Position numbers and translations under genes: made by a program. From Leptodactylus fallax (lineage: Eukaryota; Chordata; Amphibia; Anura; Leptodactylidae), in the NCBI GenBank assembly GCA_947044405.1, contig CAMRHE010000207.1, positions 1 through 64,000 of the forward strand: a stretch of DNA of 64,000 nucleotides. The letters are read 5' to 3'. The notes below the pieces were generated by a model. That model searched no databases. It was not told where the DNA came from and was given only the letters and a program-made list of their open reading frames with translations. Position 1 is the stretch's first letter. Each line of letters opens with the position of its first letter. Positions 58,170 through 64,000 of this stretch are shown piece after piece.

Positions 58170-59315
58170 GGTTTTATGCTCTGTATGGGGTATGTTGTTT
58201 TAGCCGCCTTCTTTGTTATTCAGTGATCAATATGGCCTTGGACTTATTTATACATCTTGAAGGTTATACTATAAGCCTTGATTTTTTTATGGACTAGTTT
58301 TTGTCCTTGTTATATTGTTTATTGTATAAAATGTTAATAAACTGAATTATGAAAAAAGAATTCAAATTTGTCACCATACAAATTCAATACCATATTGCAA
58401 CATTCTAGTAACGCGCTACCAATGGGTAGCCACACATAAACACAATTTGGAATATACAGGTCCAGACTGAGTATATGATACTGTGAATATCATACAAGTG
58501 TTGTGCTAAGAGAAATGTAAGAAAGGACACAAATGAGAAGATAGTCTACAAGTTTCGATAGATGGGAGTCAGTACAGTTATTTTTTGGTGATATCTTATT
58601 AGATCAAGGCTACATAGCCGTGCATTTGCCATCCTAACAGATGGAGCATGTGCAGTACATGAATGATTTCTGTTAGCAGTAATGGCCAGTGCAGCAGTTA
58701 GAAATCACACAGAGCAAGGTGCACCTGGGAAATGTAGTTTTTACTAGTAAGCAGTCACATGCTCCATAGGATGGCGCACTATGGCTATTGCACGGTAAAA
58801 ATGTAATGGTCCTGTTGGGGCGTAGATCATGAAAGAGAGGGCACATAGGAGGTGTGTGAAGTCACAGGTACAGTGCAGATACTTTATATCTATGGTTGTT
58901 CAAGTGTCAGGGATAGGTGAGTATGATTTTTCTTTTGTTTTATACCTACCGCAGCCGCACTTGAGTTTTGGAATGTTTGCAATCGGGTGCTATTATACAT
59001 CTATGTTTTTACTCATGCTAACATATGTGTTTCTTGAAACCACAATTTTACATTTTGTTAGTCATTTTCATTTGTGTAGAAAAAAACAGCATATGTATTA
59101 ACATTGGTAAAAACAGCACCCTAAAGGGTTTATACACCTTAGCTACTTTATTTCATTGCTCTGATGCATCCTAATGGTAAAAATGAAGCCGCTTTTACAT
59201 TTCCCTGATTGACTCAATATGTAAAACGTACCTTAGGAGTCAAGTATTGGATGGTTTCTAATGATGTATTGCGTGGCTAAAGAGGAATGATCGATTGCTG
59301 CAAATCTTTATTATC
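58170..59315. other. no gene recognised
   Basis: An AT-rich interval. An ORF at 58829-59101 is hydrophobic at its C-terminal half but lacks context. No transposon ends. Confidence 0.45.
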
Positions 59316-59475
59316 GTGGATTTCCTCCGGGTACTCTGCTTTCCTCCAACACTCCAAAGACATAGCGATAGGGAATATAGATTGTGAGCCCTATATGGGA
59401 CAGTGGCTGACAATGTCTGTTAAGCATGCGGAATATGATGGCTTTATGTAAGTACGCTAAATAAATAAATAATTG
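59316..59475 (+). repeat. SINE-like interspersed repeat
   Basis: The motifs GGATTTCCTCCGGGTACTC, CACTCCAAAGACATAGCGAT and AGATTGTGAGCCCTATATGG, ending in an AAATAAATAAATAA tail, match a repeat I recall as common in frogs. No A/B box was confirmed. Confidence 0.6.
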
Positions 59476-59479
59476 TTAA

Positions 59480-62400
59480 ATGTGTTTAGTTCGTAAAAAA
59501 ATAGAATTGACAAATATTCCATAATCTATTTACACAGAAAAGTTATGAGCACCGATATGATCTCAGAATATTAGGTAATAACTAATTATTACTGGTAAAA
59601 ATGTGCCAGAAGTGATTAAACGCTGTTACAATTCTTACAGTATTTCCTTCTATCTTCACTATTGACACCTCTCTGACCTATGTACATACTGTATCTACTG
59701 TAATATAGTCCTTTAGTTTACAAACAGCCTGAAACACAATTCCAACTGGGATTTCATATAATATCAGTTTTATAAGAATTGGATATCTCTCATGTGACAC
59801 ATTTGATTTGATGTTTGACACTTGCTTTAGAAGCTACACAAATATATTGGCTGGTGGGGACATCCATAGATTACAGATGGACCTCTGAAAAATTGATTTG
59901 CAATCTGTTGATCTCTCATATGAGAAATGATGTTTGTTACATAATTGACCTTCACTCAGTCTGTAGTATAGAGAACTACTGAGATTATTACTTATTATTA
60001 TTATCTTTCATAATATACTTATCATCTTTGGAGATTTAACTACAGTACTTTAGACCCTAGCATTGACCTTCTTTAAAAACCTTCTTTAAAAAGCTGACAT
60101 GGCATTTGCTTTAGAAAGTTTCTGAGGGGCCCCTGGATGTTTTTTTCTACTCACATTTCCTGTTAAGCAGATGCCTAGTGGCTCCCCGCTGTGGCTTGTA
60201 GTGGGGGATACTAAGTGGAATTTGTCCGAGCCTGAGTGGGAATGTCCATATGCCATAATAAAGCAAACTAACAGGAGTTGTCTTAGTAACTTCTTTAAAT
60301 ACTCTGTTTAAACCGTTGTCACTTATTTCCTATTCACAGGATATTTGATAAAAGTCACGTGGTTGGGGGTCCGACTGCTGGAGAATTGAAAGGCCCCCTG
60401 CACCCTCCGTGTGAATGAAGTGTCAGTGCGCCTGCATGACCGGCGCTCTGGGGCATAACTATAGGGGGTGCAGAAGTAGCAGTCACTACCAGAACCTGGA
60501 ACCTGTGGGCCACCAACGCTCCCTCTGTCATATTAAGTATGTTGTCACTATTCTAAATGGCAAATTGTACTTAGGGGCCCCATTACAAATTTTGCATTGG
60601 GCCAGGATCTTCATGCTATGCCTCTGCTGGCACTCCATTCACTGCTATGGGGCTATGCTACTGGCACTGCTATCTCAGGCAGCCCCATAGAAGTGAATAG
60701 AGCATCAGTCACATAAGTGCACTAAGGCTTTGTTCATTTTGAGTTCCCCATTCCCCTGATCAATGGGGGATCCCATGAAAGTGACAATTCTCCCCTATCC
60801 TTTAGATAAGTGCCTGTAATGGGACAGCCCCTTTAAGCCCCACGTGACTCTTCTAAATTGTGTCATGTAGCAGTACTGACCAACAGTTCAATGTGCCCAC
60901 ACTACCTTGCAGAGAAAACCTATGCTATAGCCACAGTAGTGCATATATACATGGATTCCAACTGCATATAATAGAGACCGCACAATACTCATGTGTGGTA
61001 AAGACAAGTTTGTCTTTTAGTACAAGGTAGCATTATATCACAATGTGTTACCTCACGATTTGCATAGGACTTTTTTTTTAACTTGGGTTTTTAGAAGTTT
61101 GCATAAAAGAAGCAGATGAAATACAAATTCAGCTCTGCTACATCTCTACAATGTTATTTGGAGAAGCATGCAGAGTGGGCTGTAAGGGGTAATGGGAGAG
61201 ACTGGCAAAGGAACTTATTAGACCAGGTCTTATATGTAATTCTTACCCAGTAGACCATGAAAAACATAACCTTGTTTCCCTTGTGTAGTGTACAGGATAA
61301 TAAAATAATGACCTACGTACATGTTACAGGGGATGCTGGAAATGATTCCACCAGTGGCTATGCAAAGATGCCATTTTGTGTTCAGAAACACCTTCTACGA
61401 TACCAGTTTGGGCAAAGCTGTGCACGAAACACCAATTTATGCAACATTCGTGCTGGTGCAGGTCGTGTGGATTTTCGGTGAATCAGTACTTATTGTTTTA
61501 TACAAGTTATATGGAACCACACTTCACTGGACATGATGTATTCCACTCCTTTTAAAGGAGTTGTCATATACAGCTTCCAGCTCCATACACTGTGGCGATG
61601 TCAGGGAATTGCTGCTTCACTTCGAAAAGACCCAGGCTACAACCAGCCATATACACATCCACATTGCACTTGCTCATTTGCATATTTAAAAATGTATTTT
61701 TCAAGTAAATAATGCATCTGTAGGACTATCTAAGGGTATGATGGTGCTCAGCATAATGTCCCCTAACCACACTGTAGGTGGATTGACTTTAAGTTTCCTG
61801 GTGACAGACTCTCTTTAGGGAGGCCTTTCCAATTGTATCAAGTGTTAGCATATTGCTAGAATATGCTGTCACTTTCTGATTGATGGGAATCCAATTGGAA
61901 GGACCTTGATCATTTATGAGATCAAAGGTTCAGAAGTACTTTTGTGCATTTTTCATACATAGCGCTTTCACAGGATTGGCCATGTGCAGAGGAAGTCTCA
62001 GAAGAAGCAACAGTTAAAGCAATCCATGGGGGTCCCATTGGATAGATTATTAAGCAAGTGGCAGCATATCCTAGAGATCCAAACTATGTCTGGAAACCCA
62101 ACTTTAGCTGTTGGCTGTGAATCAGTTCATTTTTAATGGCTGTTTTGCATTGGTTTTACATTCGTTCTATATCCTTTTGTCCATTTTTGACAGTCAAGTG
62201 TCATCCATTTTGCATCTGTTTTAATGGGCTGTTAAATAAAGGATCAATTTCATTTTTACCCAACCCACTGATCCGTTTTTTTAATGTATTTTCTAGTGAG
62301 TTCTATTGTGTCCGTGTGTCTATAAAAAAAAATGTACTGTATATGTGGATACGCTCAGTTACTGTCATTGGGTTATAAAAGTGGCCAAGTCACGGCTGTT

Positions 62401-64000
62401 AAAAACTTGGTATTTCACTGTCGTGTGAAGAATCCTTTATATTCTCCTTCCACCCATACATCTAAATACTCTGGTCAAGGCACACTAGTTTATTGATTCA
62501 TGTTTCTAAATGCCATCACCAAGTCAGAATGGCTTTTTGGCTCCCCATGGCAAACACCCTGCCAGTCCCCCTATACTCCTGAGCGGAGGGTCAGTGATTT
62601 CATGCATGCACACTTCTCTATTACAGGGTCAGGACACTAAAAGAAGCTAGAGGGTTAATCCTCTAATATTCCTTGATGGGATGTGGAAGAAGCAGGGAGG
62701 CAAGAAATCACACCCTGAACTAGTCTGTACATAAGTCACTTTTGGAGGAAGACAAAGGATTTGAGAATTTGTGGTAAAAGGGATATAAATTATTAGTTCA
62801 TAAATGGCCCCTTTTTAATGAGCTGGGAGCAGCTGCTATGAACATCCCCGCAGGATTTATGGCCTGGGCTCCTGATGTTTCAACAGCATTTATAAAAGTC
62901 AGTGCATGGCTCCGTCTGTGGCTGGAAAATGGGAAACGGAAATCACAGTGACCATAACAGATAAACAGCATGTATCCCTGATTTATAGATCCGATACAAT
63001 CACAACACAAGACATGTCAGAAACCAAGGAGGAGAACCAAGGATTTATGGCATAGCCTCAAATGAGATTTTGGTAGTTTACCTGGATTTCTTATCAGATT
63101 GTAATAGTTTTCTGTATGACTACACAACTTCCATACCTATAGAGAGATACGCGTTATGCAAATGAGAGCATGAAATGGTCACTGACAGTCTACACCACCT
63201 CATGGGGCATGTCATTAAACAGTCAGCTTTTATTATACCACCCTGTGTATGAAAAATCCCTGTGTCAGAGAAAACCATATTAGCAAAGGAGCCGTAAATA
63301 AATAGGATTCTAATAAAAGTCACACTCTATGAACGGCGGCTTTTAACTGGGAAGGAGTTTAGTGAGTAATGCTAATTGGTGAAGTCTCCGCTAAGCGACT
63401 TCACGTACAGGGAGATCAGTAAGGCTACATTCACACAGGGCATCTGGGTGGCATTTATCTGGTGTAGTTTTTACAAGGAATATATTGAAGAAACATCTTA
63501 CAAATTCTGAGCTCAGCATGAATATTATTTTTTTTTTCATGTATTTCTGCCTGTTTTTCAAAAAGGATATAGTTTGGGGACATATTTTGGAAATAATAAA
63601 TCATAAAAAGTTCATAGTTTTACATTATTTGTCTTGCAAATATAGTTCATAGTGTTACATTATCCATAGAACAAATGGTGCAAATGTAACAGGTCTGTCT
63701 GTGGCTCATCACATAATGGCGATATTATTCATGGACACGCTCCAGGAGGTAAATGGGGGCTAGGCTCTGTGGGAGATATTTGACTGGCACTCTATGGGTA
63801 TATCTATTAGATGATATCTGGGGGTCATCTGTTGATTTATGCCAACCGCACCCCTAAAATCTACCAACATAAGAGTGAACAGATGATCTCAGAGAGGTCT
63901 ATGGGCAGCACAGTGGCTGTCTCACCGGCGGTCAGTGCCAGTCAGCATACTTCCTTTCCTGGCAGGCATGACTGACAGATTTCCTTTGCTACATGCTGTG
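59480..64000. other. mostly unique non-genic sequence with minor repeat fragments
   Basis: No gene is recognised. At about 60440-60620 'GGGGCATAACTATAGGGGG' and 'GGGGCCCCATTACAAATTTT' look like a degraded hAT element of the 35435-36531 type. About 63421-63470 starts AAGGCTACATTCACACAGG, a fragment of a TTCACAC MITE. Nothing else stands out. Confidence 0.5.

Overview
The window looks like vertebrate chromosomal DNA, most likely from an anuran amphibian. No operons or dense ORFs are present. The only well-supported host genes have GT-AG introns. The rest is a dense layer of the transposons usual in frog genomes: Tc1-like elements, hAT and TTAA-target MITEs, Penelope-like elements with GIY-YIG endonuclease, Ty3/gypsy, and L1/Tx1- and L2/CR1-like LINE remnants. 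The frog assignment is inferred from recalled repeat families, not from a search.

Layout. 1-3474: the 5' part of a Ty3/gypsy LTR retrotransposon on the minus strand, with an LTR, a tRNA-Thr-like primer binding site, an intact PNMA-like gag-protease ORF, and a pol ORF open to the window edge. 3.5-4.5 kb: a decayed Tc1 transposase. 4.5-11.2 kb: non-genic, with a complete hAT MITE at 6044-6870 and older remnants. 11.2-20.9 kb and 27.5-36 kb: two direct copies of one segment, each holding a seven-exon gene for a 247-residue DRAM/TMEM150/Frag1-family membrane protein. 20.9-27.5 kb: a spacer with a 2-kb hAT element, an L1/Tx1 remnant, two Tc1 remnants, a 40-bp satellite and a Penelope remnant. 36.5-44.8 kb: more MITEs, including a TTAA-target element split by a Tc1 element whose two ends appear to come from different Tc1 families. 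45.2 kb: a possible last coding exon of an unrecognised host gene. 45.5-58.2 kb: MITEs, several of them near-perfect foldbacks or nested. 58.2-64 kb: mostly featureless.

The central result is the DRAM-like pair. The two genes sit exactly 14,958 bp apart through all exons and introns. By eye they differ at about two dozen of 2,509 positions, but only two fall in coding sequence and both are silent, so the predicted proteins are identical. The copies differ structurally: a 1.4-kb 5'-truncated Penelope insertion lies in the first copy, a 211-bp segment is missing from the second, a 245-bp segment lies upstream of the promoter in the second only, one CRE/ATF-like site differs, and a 31-bp VNTR differs in length. 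Either this is a recent tandem duplication with coding sequence held by selection or conversion, or two haplotypes were assembled in tandem; the sequence alone does not settle this.
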